In this document: piece by piece, positions 36,325 to 46,252 of the stretch | How the letters are laid out: every line of letters begins with the position of its first letter | Numbering within the stretch: the first letter of the stretch is position 1 | Source: Hyphomicrobiales bacterium | GTDB lineage: Bacteria; Pseudomonadota; Alphaproteobacteria; Rhizobiales; Rhizobiaceae | Direction of reading: 5' to 3' | Length of the DNA: 64,000 nucleotides | Assembly (NCBI GenBank): GCA_900471485.1 | Contig: UCEU01000011.1 | Coordinates: forward strand, 1 to 64,000 | The notes under the pieces: model-generated | Told to the model about the DNA's origin: nothing | The model's input: the letters and a program-made list of their open reading frames with translations, nothing else | The model's database searches: none | Program-made: the position numbers and the translations under genes

Positions 36325-37047
36325 ATGTCGTCAGAGCCTGTCTACAAACGCGTTCTACTCAAGGCTTCCGGCGAAGCCCTCATGGGCAGCCAGGGATTTG
36401 GAATCGATGTAGCGGTGGCCGACCGCATTGCGGCTGATATCGCCGAAGCGCGGCAGATGGGTGTGGAAGTCGGTGTCGTCGTCGGCGGAGGCAACATCTT
36501 CCGCGGCGTGGCCGTCGCTTCCAAGGGCGGCGACCGTGTCACGGGCGACCACATGGGCATGCTCGCGACCGTCATCAACGCGCTGGCGCTGGCGACCTCG
36601 CTGCGCAAGCTCAACATCGATACAGTGGTGCTCTCGGCGATTGCCATGCCGGAGATCTGTGAGAGCTTTTCGCAGCGCGCGACGCTCTACCACCTGTCGC
36701 TCGGCCGCGTCGTGATTTTCGCCGGCGGCACCGGCAATCCCTTCTTCACCACCGACTCGGCCGCCGCACTGCGCGCTGCCGAAATGGGCGCCGAAGCCAT
36801 CTTCAAGGGAACCCAGGTCGATGGTATCTATTCGGCGGATCCGAAGAAGGTGCCCGATGCCACGCGCTTCGATCACTTGACGCACAAGGAAGTCCTCGAC
36901 AAGGGACTTGCCGTCATGGACGTCGCCGCCGTTGCGCTGGCGCGTGAAAATGCCATTCCGATCATCGTCTTCTCGATCCACGAGAAGGGTGGTTTTGCTG
37001 AAATTCTAAGGGGCGGCGGTCTGAAGACCGTGGTCACCGACAACTGA
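36325..37047 (+). CDS. pyrH: UMP kinase
   Basis: 240 aa. It phosphorylates UMP to UDP. As an amino-acid-kinase-fold enzyme it shows [39 protein letters not shown] and [10 protein letters not shown]. It differs from eukaryotic UMP kinases and is allosterically controlled by GTP/UTP in the family. ATG 36325 follows GAGGAG; the frame from 36277 is upstream read-through. Confidence 0.97.
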   Translation: MSSEPVYKRVLLKASGEALMGSQGFGIDVAVADRIAADIAEARQMGVEVGVVVGGGNIFRGVAVASKGGDRVTGDHMGMLATVINALALATSLRKLNIDTVVLSAIAMPEICESFSQRATLYHLSLGRVVIFAGGTGNPFFTTDSAAALRAAEMGAEAIFKGTQVDGIYSADPKKVPDATRFDHLTHKEVLDKGLAVMDVAAVALARENAIPIIVFSIHEKGGFAEILRGGGLKTVVTDN

Positions 37048-37099
37048 CAGAGTAGCGGCATTCATTTGCCGCAGCTTCTTCCAAGACGGGAGCAATGAT

Positions 37100-37660
37100 A
37101 TGAGCCAAGGCATAGACATCAACGACATCAAGCGTCGCATGGACGGCGCGATCAACGCGTTCAAGAGCGATATCGCATCGCTGCGCACCGGCCGCGCCTC
37201 GGCCAATATTCTCGACCCGGTGACGGTCGACGCCTATGGTTCGCGCGTGCCGCTGAACCAGGTCGCCAACGTGACCGTTCCCGAGCCGCGCATGCTCGGC
37301 ATTTCCGTCTGGGACAAGTCGATGGTCGGCGCCGTGGACCGCGCGATCCGCGAAGCCAATCTCGGCCTCAACCCGATCGTCGACGGCCAGAACCTTCGCA
37401 TTCCGCTGCCGGAACTCAACGAAGAGCGCCGCAAGTCGCTCGTCAAGGTCGCGCACGACTACGCCGAAAAGAGCAAGGTCGCGATTCGCCATGTGCGCCG
37501 TGACGGCATGGACGGCCTTAAGAGAGCCGAAAAGGACGGTGTCATAGGCCAGGACGAAAGCCGGGCACAGTCCGATCGTGTGCAGAAGATGACAGACGAG
37601 ACGATTTCTGAGATCGATCGCTTGCTTGGCGAGAAGGAAAAGGAAATCATGCAGGTCTAG
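37100..37660 (+). CDS. frr: Ribosome recycling factor
   Basis: 186 aa, standard length. It separates ribosomal subunits with EF-G after termination. Core motifs: [31 protein letters not shown] and [29 protein letters not shown] (by position, about 113-141). GGGAGC precedes ATG 37100 by 7 bases. 52 bases after pyrH and 21 before uppS. Confidence 0.98.
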   Translation: MSQGIDINDIKRRMDGAINAFKSDIASLRTGRASANILDPVTVDAYGSRVPLNQVANVTVPEPRMLGISVWDKSMVGAVDRAIREANLGLNPIVDGQNLRIPLPELNEERRKSLVKVAHDYAEKSKVAIRHVRRDGMDGLKRAEKDGVIGQDESRAQSDRVQKMTDETISEIDRLLGEKEKEIMQV

Positions 37661-37681
37661 TAGGACCTGCGGCTTGAGCCT

Positions 37682-38452
37682 ATGGCTGGAAGAACCGGAC
37701 GGGAAATGTCGGAACGAACATTTTTGACAGTGCCAGAACATGTTGCGATCATCATGGATGGCAACGGCCGTTGGGCTAAGCAGCGCGGGTTGCCGCGCAC
37801 GATGGGACATCGCAAGGGCGTCGACGCCGTACGGGAAACCGTGCGGGCCGCCGGCGATGTCGGCATCAAATATCTGACGCTCTTCGCCTTCTCCTCGGAG
37901 AACTGGCGTCGGCCCGAAACCGAGGTCTCGGACCTTCTCGGGCTGCTCAAGGCCTTCATCCGCCGCGACCTTGCCGATCTGCATCGGCAGAACGTGCGGG
38001 TGAAGGTGATCGGCGAGCGCAACAACCTGCAGAACGACATCCTCGACCTCCTGATCGATGCGGAGCAGACGACGCGCAACAACACCGCGCTCACGCTCGT
38101 CATCGCCTTCAACTACGGCTCTCGCGACGAGATGGCGCGCGCCATGGTCACGCTGGCGCAGGACGTGGAGGCGGGGCGGCTGCGGTCGCAGGATATCACG
38201 CCGGCGCTGATCAATGCGCGGCTGGACACGGCCGGCATCCCGGACCCGGATCTCATCATCCGCACCAGCGGCGAGGAACGCCTGTCCAACTTCCTGTTGT
38301 GGCAGGCAGCCTATTCGGAATTCATCTTCATGCCGGAATACTGGCCTGATTTCACGCGCGAGCTCTTCCACGCCGCGCTTGAAACCTATGCGTCGCGCAA
38401 CCGCCGTTTCGGTGGTCTGGTCGAAAAGACCGCCGCGGCGGTGGGAACCTGA
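37682..38452 (+). CDS. uppS: Undecaprenyl diphosphate synthase
   Basis: 256 aa. It makes the C55 lipid carrier for peptidoglycan and O-antigen. Cis-prenyltransferase motifs: [18 protein letters not shown] (catalytic Asp), [14 protein letters not shown] and [22 protein letters not shown] 37706 (MSERTF) is an alternative start eight residues in. Its TGA overlaps the cdsA ATG by one base, so the two are coupled. Confidence 0.96.
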   Translation: MAGRTGREMSERTFLTVPEHVAIIMDGNGRWAKQRGLPRTMGHRKGVDAVRETVRAAGDVGIKYLTLFAFSSENWRRPETEVSDLLGLLKAFIRRDLADLHRQNVRVKVIGERNNLQNDILDLLIDAEQTTRNNTALTLVIAFNYGSRDEMARAMVTLAQDVEAGRLRSQDITPALINARLDTAGIPDPDLIIRTSGEERLSNFLLWQAAYSEFIFMPEYWPDFTRELFHAALETYASRNRRFGGLVEKTAAAVGT

Positions 38453-39285
38453 TGCAGACGGAACTCAGGCTCCGCATCATTTCCGGGATCATCTTGGCCG
38501 CTATCGTGCTGGCCGCGACATGGTATGGCGGCCTGGCCTTCAGGCTGCTCGCGGCCCTGATCGGGCTTCTCATCTATTACGAATGGTCGACCGTCACGCG
38601 GCTGCAGGCCGAGAACCCGCTGGCCAACATTGTCGGCTGGATCGGGCAGGCGGCCATTGCCGTGGCGGTCGTCGCCGCAAGTGCCGGCACGGCGCTCCTG
38701 GTGCTGGTCGTGTGTTTCGCGGTGGCGATCGGCTTCGTGCTGGTTGATGGGACCTCCCGATGGTTCCCGACCGGCGTCGTCTATGCCGGTCTGACGGGCA
38801 TTGCGCTAGCCGGCCTTCGCGGCGCAGACAGCGCCGGCCTTGTCGCCATGCTCTTCCTTTTCGCCGTCGTCTGGGCAACGGACATTCTCGCCTACTTCGT
38901 CGGACGCGCCATCGGCGGCCCGAAGCTCGCGCCGCGCATATCGCCCGGCAAGACCTGGTCCGGTGCCATTGGCGGCGCGGTTTCGGCTGTCGTCGCCGGC
39001 TCGCTCGTGGCTTATTTCCTGGTCCCCGGCGGCGTGCTGTGGGCTGCCTTGGTCGCGCTCGTCCTGTCGGCATGCAGCCAGTCCGGAGATCTCTTCGAAT
39101 CCTTCATCAAGCGCCGCTTCGGCGTCAAGGATTCCAGCCATCTCATCCCTGGCCACGGCGGCGTCATGGACCGTGTCGACGGGCTCATTTTTGCCTGCTT
39201 TGCGGCGTTCTTGCTAGCTGGAGTTTTTTCGCTGATAAAGGGCGGTGAATTGATGTCGCTCGGTGCAGCCCTGTTCGGCGTTTGA
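38452..39285 (+). CDS. cdsA: Phosphatidate cytidylyltransferase
   Basis: 277 aa with about seven hydrophobic spans. It forms CDP-diacylglycerol for phospholipid synthesis. The C-terminal CDS signature is RRFGVKDSSHLIPGHGGVMDRVDG (by position, about 221-244), with SGDLFESFIKR just before. The long AT-poor gene is coupled to uppS and precedes rseP by 28 bases. Confidence 0.96.
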   Translation: MQTELRLRIISGIILAAIVLAATWYGGLAFRLLAALIGLLIYYEWSTVTRLQAENPLANIVGWIGQAAIAVAVVAASAGTALLVLVVCFAVAIGFVLVDGTSRWFPTGVVYAGLTGIALAGLRGADSAGLVAMLFLFAVVWATDILAYFVGRAIGGPKLAPRISPGKTWSGAIGGAVSAVVAGSLVAYFLVPGGVLWAALVALVLSACSQSGDLFESFIKRRFGVKDSSHLIPGHGGVMDRVDGLIFACFAAFLLAGVFSLIKGGELMSLGAALFGV

Positions 39286-39313
39286 TGTCTGCAATGGCTG
39301 GCGGAAAGATTTG

Positions 39314-40447
39314 ATGGCAGGCTTGGTCGGAATTTTTGGCTTTCTGACGGGATATATCATCCCCTTCGTCCTCGTGCTCTCCTTGCTCGTGTTCGTGCAC
39401 GAGATGGGGCACTACCTCGTAGGACGCTGGAGTGGCATTCGCATTCTGGCGTTTTCCGTCGGCTTCGGCCCGGAATTGGTGGGCTTCACGGACAGGCACG
39501 GCACGCGCTGGAAACTCTCGCTTATTCCGCTCGGCGGCTATGTCCGCTTCTTCGGTGACGAGGATGCTTCCAGCAAGCCTGATGACGAAGTGCTGGCCAC
39601 GATGACGGACGAGGAGAGGGCGCGGTCCTTTGCCGGCGCCAAGCTCTGGAAGCGGGCGGCAACCGTCGCCGCCGGCCCGATCGCCAACTTCATCCTGGCA
39701 ATCGCCATCTTCACCGTCCTGTTTTCGATCTACGGCCGGTCGGTCGCCGACCCGGTTGTCGCCGAGGTCAAGCCCGGAAGTGCTGCCGCCGAGGCCGGAA
39801 TCATTCCCGGCGATCTGCTGATCGCCATCGACGGCGGCAAGGTCCAGACCTTCGACGACGTCCGCCGCTATGTCAGCATCCGTCCCGAGCAGAAGATCGT
39901 GGTGACGATCGAGCGTAACGGCGAAACGCGCGACGTCCCGATGGTGCCCGTGCGCACCGACATGACCGACCAGTTCGGTAACAAGATCGAGATCGGCCTG
40001 ATCGGCATCGTGACCAATCAAGAGGTCGGACACTTCCGTGTTCAGACCTATTCGCCGACGGAAGCACTACGCGAAGGCACGGTGCAGACCTGGCACATCG
40101 TCACCGGAACCTTCAAATACATCGGCAATCTGGTGTCCGGCTACATGAAGCCTGATCAGCTGGGCGGCCCGATCCGCGTCGCGCAAGCTTCCGGCCAGAT
40201 GGCGACGCTAGGCGTTGCAGCTGTGCTTCAGTTGGCCGCCGTCTTGTCGGTTTCTATCGGATTACTCAATCTGATGCCGGTTCCGGTACTTGATGGAGGC
40301 CATCTGATGTTCTATGCGATTGAAGCGGTAAGGGGAAAGCCGTTGGGATCGTCTGCTCAGGACATTGCATTCCGCATTGGTCTGGCCATGGTCTTGAGCC
40401 TGATGGTTTTTGCTACTTGGAACGATATTAGCGCGCTTATTGGATGA
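39314..40447 (+). CDS. rseP: Site-2 zinc metalloprotease RseP
   Basis: 377 aa. The intramembrane protease cleaves anti-sigma factors and leftover signal peptides. The zinc site HEMGH is at residues 29-33 in the first span. A single PDZ domain lies at about 125-200 (VVAEVKPGSAAAEAGIIPGDLLIAIDGGKV region). The third zinc ligand is in NLMPVPVLDGGHLMF near 322. E. coli RseP has two PDZ domains, so one is the shorter layout. ATG 39314 follows GGAAAG. Confidence 0.95.
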   Translation: MAGLVGIFGFLTGYIIPFVLVLSLLVFVHEMGHYLVGRWSGIRILAFSVGFGPELVGFTDRHGTRWKLSLIPLGGYVRFFGDEDASSKPDDEVLATMTDEERARSFAGAKLWKRAATVAAGPIANFILAIAIFTVLFSIYGRSVADPVVAEVKPGSAAAEAGIIPGDLLIAIDGGKVQTFDDVRRYVSIRPEQKIVVTIERNGETRDVPMVPVRTDMTDQFGNKIEIGLIGIVTNQEVGHFRVQTYSPTEALREGTVQTWHIVTGTFKYIGNLVSGYMKPDQLGGPIRVAQASGQMATLGVAAVLQLAAVLSVSIGLLNLMPVPVLDGGHLMFYAIEAVRGKPLGSSAQDIAFRIGLAMVLSLMVFATWNDISALIG

Positions 40448-40470
40448 AGGTGAGGGCAAGGAAAATTACC

Positions 40471-40532
40471 GTTTATTTACGATGTTTCAAAGCTGTAGTG
40501 GCGAATGCGTCACTGTTTGAAATGAAGTAAAC
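40471..40532 (+). other. AT-rich nested inverted repeat between rseP and bamA
   Basis: Arms pair in nested order: GTTTA (40471) with TAAAC (40528), TTTCAAA (40485) with TTTGAAA (40516), and AGTG (40497) with CACT (40511). The composition is strikingly AT-rich for this region. It may be an operator or a leader hairpin about 100 bases upstream of bamA. Confidence 0.45.
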
Positions 40533-40633
40533 AGAAATTAACTTGCTACCTTGCTTGTAGGACAAAAGCGGGTAAAACGACACACGTGGCCGGAATCGGG
40601 GGACGCCTGGAGCCGGGGACGAGAAAAAAGGTA

Positions 40634-42979
40634 ATGGGTGAAATGAAGGCTGGTTCAAGATTTTTGAACGCAGTATCGGCGGTTGCGCTGTCTGCTGGTG
40701 TTGTTGCTTCGGGAGCGGGCGCGACATTTGTTGTATCTGCCACCTCGGCTGAGGCTGCGGTCATCCAGCGCATCGATGTGCGCGGCGCAAGCCGTGTTGG
40801 TGCCGAGGCTGTCCGTTCCAACCTGACCATTCAGCCGGGCCAGAATTTCTCCAACACCGACATCGACGACTCCGTCAAGCAGCTCTACGACACGGGCTAC
40901 TTCTCCGACGTGAAGATCGCCGTTTCCGGCGGCACGCTTGTCGTAACCGTTCAGGAAGCGCAGCTGGTCAACCAGGTCGTCTTCAACGGCAATCGCAAGA
41001 TCAAGGACGACAAGCTCGCTGGCGTCGTCAAGACCCACGCTGCCGGTCCTTACAACGACGCGCAGATCCAGTCCGACATCCAGGCCATCAAGGATGCCTA
41101 TGCCGCGACCGGCCGTAGCGAAGTCAACGTGACGACGCAGGTCGTTCCGCTTGGCGAGGGCCGCGTCAACCTCGCATTCGTCGTCGACGAAGGTGATCGC
41201 ACCAAGATCGCCGCCATCAATTTCGTGGGCAACAACGCCTACAGCTCCGGCCGTCTTTCGTCCGTGATCGCGACGAAGCGCTCGAACTTCCTGTCCTTCC
41301 TGACTCGCAAGGACGTCTACAACGAAGACAAGCTGCATGCCGATGAGGAAGCGCTTCGTCAGTTTTACTACAACCGCGGCTACGCCGACTTCCGCATCGT
41401 TTCGTCCGATGCGGCTTTCGATGAGGCCACGAACAAGTATACGCTGACCTTCAACATCGAAGAAGGTCCGCGCTACGATTTCGGCGCCATCAGTGTTCAG
41501 TCCACCGTTCCTGGTGTCGACTCCACGCAGCTTCAGGGTCTCGTCCAGACGCATGAAGGTAAGGTCTACAGCGCCAAGGAAGTTCAGAAGTCGATGGAAG
41601 CGATTTCTGACCAGGTCGCTTCGGCAGGCTATCCTTTCGCCCGCGTCACGCCGCGCGGCAACCGCGACCTGAACAACAACACCATCGGTGTCGAATACCT
41701 GGTTGACCAGGGTGAGCGCGCCTACGTTGAGCGCATCGAAATCCGCGGCAACAGCCGTACGCGCGACTACGTTATCCGCCGCGAATTCGACATGAGCGAA
41801 GGCGACGCCTTCAATCAGCAAATGATCACCAAGGCGAAGCGTCGCCTTGAAGCCCTTGGCTACTTCTCCTCCGTCAACATCACGACCCAGCCCGGCAGCT
41901 CGCCGGACCGCGTTGTCGTCGTTGTCGACGTGCAGGACCAGGCAACCGGTTCGTTCGGCATCGGCGCGGGCTACGCTGCCGGTGGCGACGGCCTTCTGCT
42001 CGAAGCCTCGATCGAAGAAAAGAACTTCCTCGGTCGTGGTCAGTACATCAAGGTTACCGCGGGTGGCGGTGAAGAAGGCTCGCGTACCTACGGCCTGAAC
42101 TTCACCGAGCCCTACTTCCTCGGCTATCGTCTGGCTGTCGGTTTCGACCTCAACCACAGCGAAACGTCGAGCAACGATAACTACGACTACGAGGAAAACA
42201 GCGCGGTCCTGCGCGCGACGGCGCCGATCACCGAAGATCTGGCGACGACGTTCCGCTATAACTACAAGCAGATGAAGTATGATCCGTCCGGTTCGCTGTC
42301 GGACCTGTCGGCTCCGTATCAGAACCTGGTTGAGAACAGCCCGTGGGTGAAGTCGTCCGTTTCGCAGACGCTGACCTACAATACGCTCGATGACATGACC
42401 CTGCCGCGTGAAGGTATCTATGCCTCGGCCACGCAGGAAATCGCAGGTCTCGGCGGCGACTCGCAGTATTACAAGATCTACGGCAAGGCGCGTTACTATC
42501 ACCTGCTGGCTGACGACGCCGACATCATCGGTTCGGTCAGTGGTTCGGCGGGTTACGTTATCGGCTTCGACAAGAACCTGAACGTCTTCGACCAGTTCAC
42601 GCTGACGAATGGTGATATCCGCGGCTTCGAGAACAAGGGTATCGGTCCGCGTATCGCTGGCTCGAACGACGATCCGCTCGGCGGCACGACCTATTTCACG
42701 GTTTCTGCTGAAGCGACGTTCCCGCTCCCGGCATTCCCGCGTGACTTCGGTCTGCGTGGTGCCGTCTTCGCGGATGCCGGTACGCTGTTCGGCAACAAGG
42801 TCGATAGCCTTGGCGATGGTGTCAACGGTGAAGACGCATCGCTGCGCGCTTCGGTCGGTCTCGGCATCATCTGGGCATCGCCGTTCGGCACGCTCCGTGT
42901 CGACTACGCTGTTCCGGTCCTCAAGGAAGACTTCGACAAGACCCAGAACTTCAAGTTTGGCATAAACAACCAATTCTGA
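40634..42979 (+). CDS. bamA: Outer-membrane protein assembly factor BamA
   Basis: 781 aa. It inserts beta-barrel proteins into the outer membrane. After a signal peptide (about 1-45, ending AEAAVIQRI) come five POTRA domains (about 45-400). The 16-strand barrel (surface antigen domain) fills the C-terminal half and ends in the C-terminal signal KFGINNQF. The L6-like segment contains the region around GDIRGFENKGIGPR, close to the VRGF motif. ATG 40634 or 40643; the GTG 40586 frame is unlikely. It is followed by lpxD. Confidence 0.96.
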   Translation: MGEMKAGSRFLNAVSAVALSAGVVASGAGATFVVSATSAEAAVIQRIDVRGASRVGAEAVRSNLTIQPGQNFSNTDIDDSVKQLYDTGYFSDVKIAVSGGTLVVTVQEAQLVNQVVFNGNRKIKDDKLAGVVKTHAAGPYNDAQIQSDIQAIKDAYAATGRSEVNVTTQVVPLGEGRVNLAFVVDEGDRTKIAAINFVGNNAYSSGRLSSVIATKRSNFLSFLTRKDVYNEDKLHADEEALRQFYYNRGYADFRIVSSDAAFDEATNKYTLTFNIEEGPRYDFGAISVQSTVPGVDSTQLQGLVQTHEGKVYSAKEVQKSMEAISDQVASAGYPFARVTPRGNRDLNNNTIGVEYLVDQGERAYVERIEIRGNSRTRDYVIRREFDMSEGDAFNQQMITKAKRRLEALGYFSSVNITTQPGSSPDRVVVVVDVQDQATGSFGIGAGYAAGGDGLLLEASIEEKNFLGRGQYIKVTAGGGEEGSRTYGLNFTEPYFLGYRLAVGFDLNHSETSSNDNYDYEENSAVLRATAPITEDLATTFRYNYKQMKYDPSGSLSDLSAPYQNLVENSPWVKSSVSQTLTYNTLDDMTLPREGIYASATQEIAGLGGDSQYYKIYGKARYYHLLADDADIIGSVSGSAGYVIGFDKNLNVFDQFTLTNGDIRGFENKGIGPRIAGSNDDPLGGTTYFTVSAEATFPLPAFPRDFGLRGAVFADAGTLFGNKVDSLGDGVNGEDASLRASVGLGIIWASPFGTLRVDYAVPVLKEDFDKTQNFKFGINNQF

Positions 42980-42990
42980 TATCGGCAGTC

Positions 42991-43020
42991 CCAGAACTGT
43001 AGACTTTAATTCCGTTCTGG
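42991..43020 (+). other. Small hairpin between bamA and lpxD
   Basis: CCAGAAC (42991-42997) and GTTCTGG (43014-43020) pair over a 16-base loop. The second arm touches the lpxD ribosome-binding site TGGAGA. It could affect lpxD translation. Confidence 0.35.
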
Positions 43021-43030
43021 AGATTTGCCG

Positions 43031-44092
43031 ATGGAGCAAACTGGATTCTTTCTGCCCCATGATGGCGTGAAACTCTCGGAGTTGGCGCAATATCTTGGGG
43101 CGGAACTTGCTGACCCCAAACATGCAGATGTCGTGATCCGCTCCGTTTCGCCCGTAAGCCGGGCGAAGGCGGGGGATCTCTGCTACATCATTTCCAAGAG
43201 AAGCCGCGACGAGCTCGTGAGCTGCGAGGCGTCCGCCGTCGTCTGTAGCGTCGCGCTTCAGCCGATCGTGCCGGCGCATATCCCGGTTCTGATCTCGAAG
43301 AACGCGCACGCGGCCTTCGCCATGGCCGGTGGCTTTCTTTTCCATAAAGCATTGAAGCCACTGCCGAATCTGTCTGACCTGTCAGGCGTTTCCGATCGTG
43401 CCTTCGTGGATCCGACGGCAAAGCTCGAGGGCAAGGTTGTCGTCGAGCCTTTCGCGGTCGTCGGCGCCAATGCCGAGATCGGCGAGGGCACCATTATCGG
43501 CGCCGGCGCCGTCATCGGCCCCGACGTCAAGATCGGCCGCAATTGTTCGATCGCCGCCGGCGCCAGCGTGCTCTGCGCGTTGGTCGGAAACGGCGTCATC
43601 ATCCACAATGGCGCACGCATCGGCCAGGACGGTTTCGGCTATGCGCCCGGTCCGCGCGGCATGATCAAGATCGTGCAGATCGGCCGCGTCATCATTCAGG
43701 ACAATGTCGAGATCGGCGCCAATACGACGATCGATCGCGGCACCATGGATGACACGGTCATCGGCGAGGGGACGAAGATCGATAACCTCGTCCAGATCGG
43801 CCACAATGTCCGCATCGGCCGGCATTGCGCCATCGTTTCGCAGGTCGGCATCGCCGGCAGCGCGATCATCGGCGATGGTGTTCAGGTTGGTGGTCACAGC
43901 GGCATAAAAGGCCATATAACAATAGGCGACGGCGTCCAGATCGCCGCGATGAGCGGCGTTGTCGCTGACATCCCTGCCGGCGAGCGCTATGGGGGCATCC
44001 CCGCGCGTCCGGTCCATGACTTCCTGCGCGAAGTCGCGACGGTGATGATGCGGACGACCGGCGGCAAGAAAACGGGAGATAAGAATGACTGA
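43031..44092 (+). CDS. lpxD: UDP-3-O-acylglucosamine N-acyltransferase
   Basis: 353 aa. It is the third step of lipid A synthesis. The N-terminal uridine-binding domain is [21 protein letters not shown] left-handed beta-helix of hexapeptide repeats spans about 110-320, with [12 protein letters not shown] and the catalytic His in [21 protein letters not shown] 43031 has TGGAGA upstream. Its end overlaps fabZ by 8 bases. Confidence 0.97.
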   Translation: MEQTGFFLPHDGVKLSELAQYLGAELADPKHADVVIRSVSPVSRAKAGDLCYIISKRSRDELVSCEASAVVCSVALQPIVPAHIPVLISKNAHAAFAMAGGFLFHKALKPLPNLSDLSGVSDRAFVDPTAKLEGKVVVEPFAVVGANAEIGEGTIIGAGAVIGPDVKIGRNCSIAAGASVLCALVGNGVIIHNGARIGQDGFGYAPGPRGMIKIVQIGRVIIQDNVEIGANTTIDRGTMDDTVIGEGTKIDNLVQIGHNVRIGRHCAIVSQVGIAGSAIIGDGVQVGGHSGIKGHITIGDGVQIAAMSGVVADIPAGERYGGIPARPVHDFLREVATVMMRTTGGKKTGDKND

Positions 44093-44552
44093 AGAAGTCA
44101 AAAAGTCGCTGTCTTCGGCGGATATTATTGAAATCATGAAGTTGCTGCCGCACCGCTATCCGTTCCTGCTGGTCGACAAGATCGTGGATATCGATGGCGA
44201 TGATTCCGCGATCGGCATCAAGAATGTGACGGCTAACGAACCGCACTTCACCGGCCACTTCCCGGAGCAGCCGATCATGCCCGGCGTCTTGCTGGTCGAA
44301 GGCATGGCTCAGACGGCCGGCGCGATCTGTGCCAAGAAGGAAGGCGAGAGCGGTAACCTGGTCTACTTCATGACCATCGACAATGCCCGCTTCCGCAAGC
44401 CTGTAATCCCCGGCGATCGCGTCGAGTATCATGTGAAGAAGCAGAAGCAGCGCGGCAACATCTGGAAGTTCCACTGTGACGCCAAGGTCGATGGCGCGCT
44501 CGTCGCCGAGGCCGATATCGGCGCCATGATCGTTCGCAAGGACCAGCCATGA
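44085..44552 (+). CDS. fabZ: 3-hydroxyacyl-ACP dehydratase FabZ
   Basis: 155 aa. It dehydrates 3-hydroxyacyl-ACP in fatty-acid elongation, competing with LpxA/LpxD for 3-hydroxyacyl-ACP. The hot-dog fold carries catalytic His58 in [13 protein letters not shown] and Glu72 in LVEGMAQ. Overlaps lpxD by 8 bases and lpxA by 4 (ATGA), so the lipid A/fatty-acid balance genes are tightly coupled. Confidence 0.97.
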   Translation: MTEEVKKSLSSADIIEIMKLLPHRYPFLLVDKIVDIDGDDSAIGIKNVTANEPHFTGHFPEQPIMPGVLLVEGMAQTAGAICAKKEGESGNLVYFMTIDNARFRKPVIPGDRVEYHVKKQKQRGNIWKFHCDAKVDGALVAEADIGAMIVRKDQP

Positions 44553-45367
44553 GCACGATCGCAGCCAGTGCCAGCATCCACCCCATGGCGGTCGTCGAAG
44601 ACGGCGCCGTGATCGGTGAAAATGTCAAGATCGGCCCTTTCTGCCATGTCGGCCCGAAGGTCGTACTCGGTGATGGCGTCGAGCTGCTGGCCCATGCCAT
44701 CGTGACCGGCAAGACCACGATCGGCAAGAATACCCGTATTTTCCCGATGGCTGTCGTTGGCGGTGATCCGCAAAGCGTGCATCACGCGGGCCAGGAAACC
44801 ACGCTTTCGGTTGGCGACAATTGCACCATTCGCGAAGGCGTGACGATGAACACCGGCACCACCGATGCCGGCGGCCAGACCATCGTCGGCAACAACAACC
44901 TGTTCCTCGCCAATTCGCACGTCGCCCATGATTGCCGCGTCGGCAACAACGTCATCATGTCGAACAACGTCATGCTTGCCGGCCACGTCACGATCGAGGA
45001 TCGCGTCATTCTCGGCGGCGGCTGCGCCGTGCACCAGTTCACGCGCGTCGGGCGCCAAGCTTTCGTCGGCGGCCTTTCGGCCGTGAGCTACGACGTCATT
45101 CCTTACGGCATGCTGAACGGCAACCCCGGCCTGCTCGGCGGCCTCAACGTCGTCGGCATGACCCGTGCCGGCATCGAGCGCGCCACGATCCACACCGTTC
45201 GCCGTGCCTACAAGGCGATCTTCGAAGGCGCGGGATCGATCCGCGACAACGCTGCCGCGATCCGCGACGAATATGCCGATTGCGAGCAGGCGATGCAGAT
45301 CCTCGATTTCATCGCCGCCGAAAGCGATCGTGCGCTGTCTTCTCCGACCAGGGGACAGAAAGGCTGA
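44549..45367 (+). CDS. lpxA: UDP-N-acetylglucosamine acyltransferase
   Basis: 272 aa. It catalyses the first committed lipid A step. Left-handed beta-helix from residue 5 to about 190 ([20 protein letters not shown]). [19 protein letters not shown] holds the catalytic His. C-terminal helices [10 protein letters not shown] follow. Start overlaps fabZ stop. The lpxI gene begins 3 bases later. Confidence 0.97.
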   Translation: MSTIAASASIHPMAVVEDGAVIGENVKIGPFCHVGPKVVLGDGVELLAHAIVTGKTTIGKNTRIFPMAVVGGDPQSVHHAGQETTLSVGDNCTIREGVTMNTGTTDAGGQTIVGNNNLFLANSHVAHDCRVGNNVIMSNNVMLAGHVTIEDRVILGGGCAVHQFTRVGRQAFVGGLSAVSYDVIPYGMLNGNPGLLGGLNVVGMTRAGIERATIHTVRRAYKAIFEGAGSIRDNAAAIRDEYADCEQAMQILDFIAAESDRALSSPTRGQKG

Positions 45368-45370
45368 TCC

Positions 45371-46252
45371 TTGTCTCTTGCCGGTGACACGCCCAAAGGC
45401 CGCTTGGCAATCATTGCAGGAAGCGGCTTTCTGCCGTCGCACGTCGCCGAAGCAGCGCGCGAAGCGGGTGAAAACCCCTTCATTATCGCGCTGAAGGGCG
45501 AAGTCGACCGTTCCTGGGATGGTTTCGACCACGCTGTCATCGGCGTCGGCGATTTCGCCGGCGTCATTCGCGCGCTGGAGACCAACGGCGTCGATCGCGT
45601 CGTCATGTCCGGCGGCGTCAAGCGCCGGCCGGAATGGCGCGAGGTGCGCCCGACATTCAAGACGCTGATGAAAGTGCCGGCGACGATCCGCACGCTGTTA
45701 TCAGGCGGCGACGATACCGTGCTGCGCATGGTGATCAAGCTCATCGAGGTGGACGGCCGCCGCGTGGTCGGCGCCCATGAAATCGCGCCCGATCTTCTGG
45801 CTGCGGTCGGACCGATCGGCGCGGCTGGGTTCAGCGCCGACGACGCAAAGGATATCGCCAAGGCGGTGGAAGCGGCCGAAGCGCTCGGCCGACTCGATGT
45901 CGGGCAGGGCGCGGTCGCCGTCGGCGGGCGCATCGTGGCGCTCGAGGGCGTCGAGGGCACCGATGCCATGCTCGAGCGGGTCGCCGAACTGCGCGCCGCC
46001 GGACGCATTTCGGCACGTCGCCGTGGTGTGCTGGTCAAGCTCTGCAAGCCGCAGCAGGATATCCGCGCCGATTTGCCGTCCATTGGAATTTCCACCGTCG
46101 CCAATCTGCAGAAGGCCGGCCTCGCTGGTGTGGCCGTCGAGGCCGGGCGTTCTCTCGTCCTGGATCGCAGGGCTGTCATGAAGGCGGCGGACGAGGCGGG
46201 TATCTTCGTCGTCGGTCTGGATCGGGGATTGCCGCATTGGGGTCTGTCATGA
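45371..46252 (+). CDS. lpxI: UDP-2,3-diacylglucosamine pyrophosphatase LpxI
   Basis: 293 aa. It hydrolyses UDP-2,3-diacylglucosamine to lipid X. This is the DUF1009 enzyme that replaces LpxH in alphaproteobacteria. N-terminal LAIIAGSGFLPSHVAEAARE and C-terminal domain with SGGVKRRPEW, GRRVVGAHEIAPDLLA, and KLCKPQQDIRADLPSIG. The start is TTG 45371, with AAAGG at about 12 bases; no in-frame ATG lies upstream without overlapping lpxA. It overlaps lpxB by 4 bases. Confidence 0.95.
   Translation: MSLAGDTPKGRLAIIAGSGFLPSHVAEAAREAGENPFIIALKGEVDRSWDGFDHAVIGVGDFAGVIRALETNGVDRVVMSGGVKRRPEWREVRPTFKTLMKVPATIRTLLSGGDDTVLRMVIKLIEVDGRRVVGAHEIAPDLLAAVGPIGAAGFSADDAKDIAKAVEAAEALGRLDVGQGAVAVGGRIVALEGVEGTDAMLERVAELRAAGRISARRRGVLVKLCKPQQDIRADLPSIGISTVANLQKAGLAGVAVEAGRSLVLDRRAVMKAADEAGIFVVGLDRGLPHWGLS

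Noticed and set aside
40655..43345. 896-residue reverse open frame across bamA and lpxD
   Set aside because: Spans two well-supported genes on the other strand and matches no protein pattern.
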